Assembly: GCA_005240015.1 (NCBI GenBank)
Contig: SBBV01000397.1
Span: 1 to 5,016 of the forward strand
Direction of reading: 5' to 3'
Origin: Candidatus Odyssella thessalonicensis
GTDB taxonomy: Bacteria > Pseudomonadota > Alphaproteobacteria > Bin65
DNA: 5,016 nt
Shown in pieces: positions 4,921 through 5,016 of this stretch. The notes below the pieces were generated by a model. That model was not told the DNA's origin. It saw only the letters and a program-made list of their open reading frames with translations, and ran no database searches. The translations under genes were made by a program, and so were the position numbers. Each line of letters opens with the position of its first letter. Positions within the stretch are counted from its first letter, which is position 1.

Positions 4921-5016
4921 GCCATCCAATGCCGTCATCCTGAGCGAATGGTCTGGGACCGCGCGCCTCCAGGCGCGCCCTTGGAGCCGCCGCCAAGACA
5001 AGGGCGCGGCTGGAGC
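4921..5016. other. Non-coding 3' region after the CoA-transferase
   Basis: No plausible gene is visible in the last 96 bases. They begin with CCGTCATCCTGAGCG (4932-4946), a phrase that commonly opens dispersed intergenic repeats in proteobacteria, and continue into two overlapping GC-rich hairpins. The window ends inside or just after this structure. Confidence 0.55.
4961..5014. repeat. Strong GC-rich hairpins downstream of the CoA-transferase gene
   Basis: TCCAGGCGCGCCCTTG (4968-4983) is the inverted repeat of 4999-5014 with 15 of 16 positions matching, around a 15-nt loop. A smaller perfect hairpin, GCGCGCC-TCCA-GGCGCGC (4961-4978), shares the middle arm, so the two folds exclude each other. 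The structure lies about 40-50 nt after the stop codon, where a terminator or mRNA-stabilising 3' hairpin would be expected. No T-run is visible before the window ends at 5016, so it could instead be a dispersed palindromic repeat. Confidence 0.6.

Noticed and set aside
3529..5001. 490-residue antisense reading frame over the CoA-transferase and the end of the oxidoreductase
   Set aside because: It is low-complexity Arg/Ala/His/Asp-rich sequence, a shadow of a GC-rich gene on the other strand. It recognisably mirrors no family, and the plus-strand genes have clear domain motifs.

Overview
The window is GC-rich, with tightly packed genes and strongly GC-biased third codon positions. Between its first two genes lies a pair of short palindromes of the GTCCCCGC-loop-GCGGGGAC type, a repeat class common in alphaproteobacterial genomes. 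Together these suggest a high-GC alphaproteobacterium of the Hyphomicrobiales or Rhodospirillales kind. That is an inference from composition, repeat type and protein flavour, not a proven placement.

Layout: (1) Positions 1-588 hold the 3' part of a MetF-type methylenetetrahydrofolate reductase, cut by the window edge. (2) Positions 589-746 are non-coding and carry a 104-bp inverted pair of 28-bp repeats (606-633 and 682-709). (3) Positions 747-2300 encode a complete class I acyl-CoA synthetase. (4) Positions 2341-2634, minus strand, encode a small GYD-domain protein convergent with the synthetase. (5) Positions 2635-2746 are a 112-bp divergent intergenic region. (6) Positions 2747-3724 encode a zinc-independent NADPH:quinone oxidoreductase-like medium-chain dehydrogenase/reductase. 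(7) Positions 3721-4920 encode a CaiB/BaiF-family CoA-transferase, which overlaps the oxidoreductase by the 4-nt ATGA junction. (8) Positions 4921-5016 are non-coding and hold a strong imperfect hairpin that reaches almost to the window edge.

How the genes may work together: the synthetase activates a carboxylic acid to its CoA thioester, a CaiB-type enzyme moves CoA between acids, and a quinone-oxidoreductase-like enzyme could reduce an enoyl or quinone-type substrate. This fits a catabolic acyl-CoA cluster, but the substrate cannot be read from the sequence. Only the oxidoreductase/CoA-transferase pair has direct evidence of co-translation. The MetF gene is probably functionally separate.

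I found no convincing undescribed system. The most noteworthy items are the paired palindromic repeat, the false N-terminal extension it supplies to the synthetase reading frame, and the hairpin at the right-hand end.
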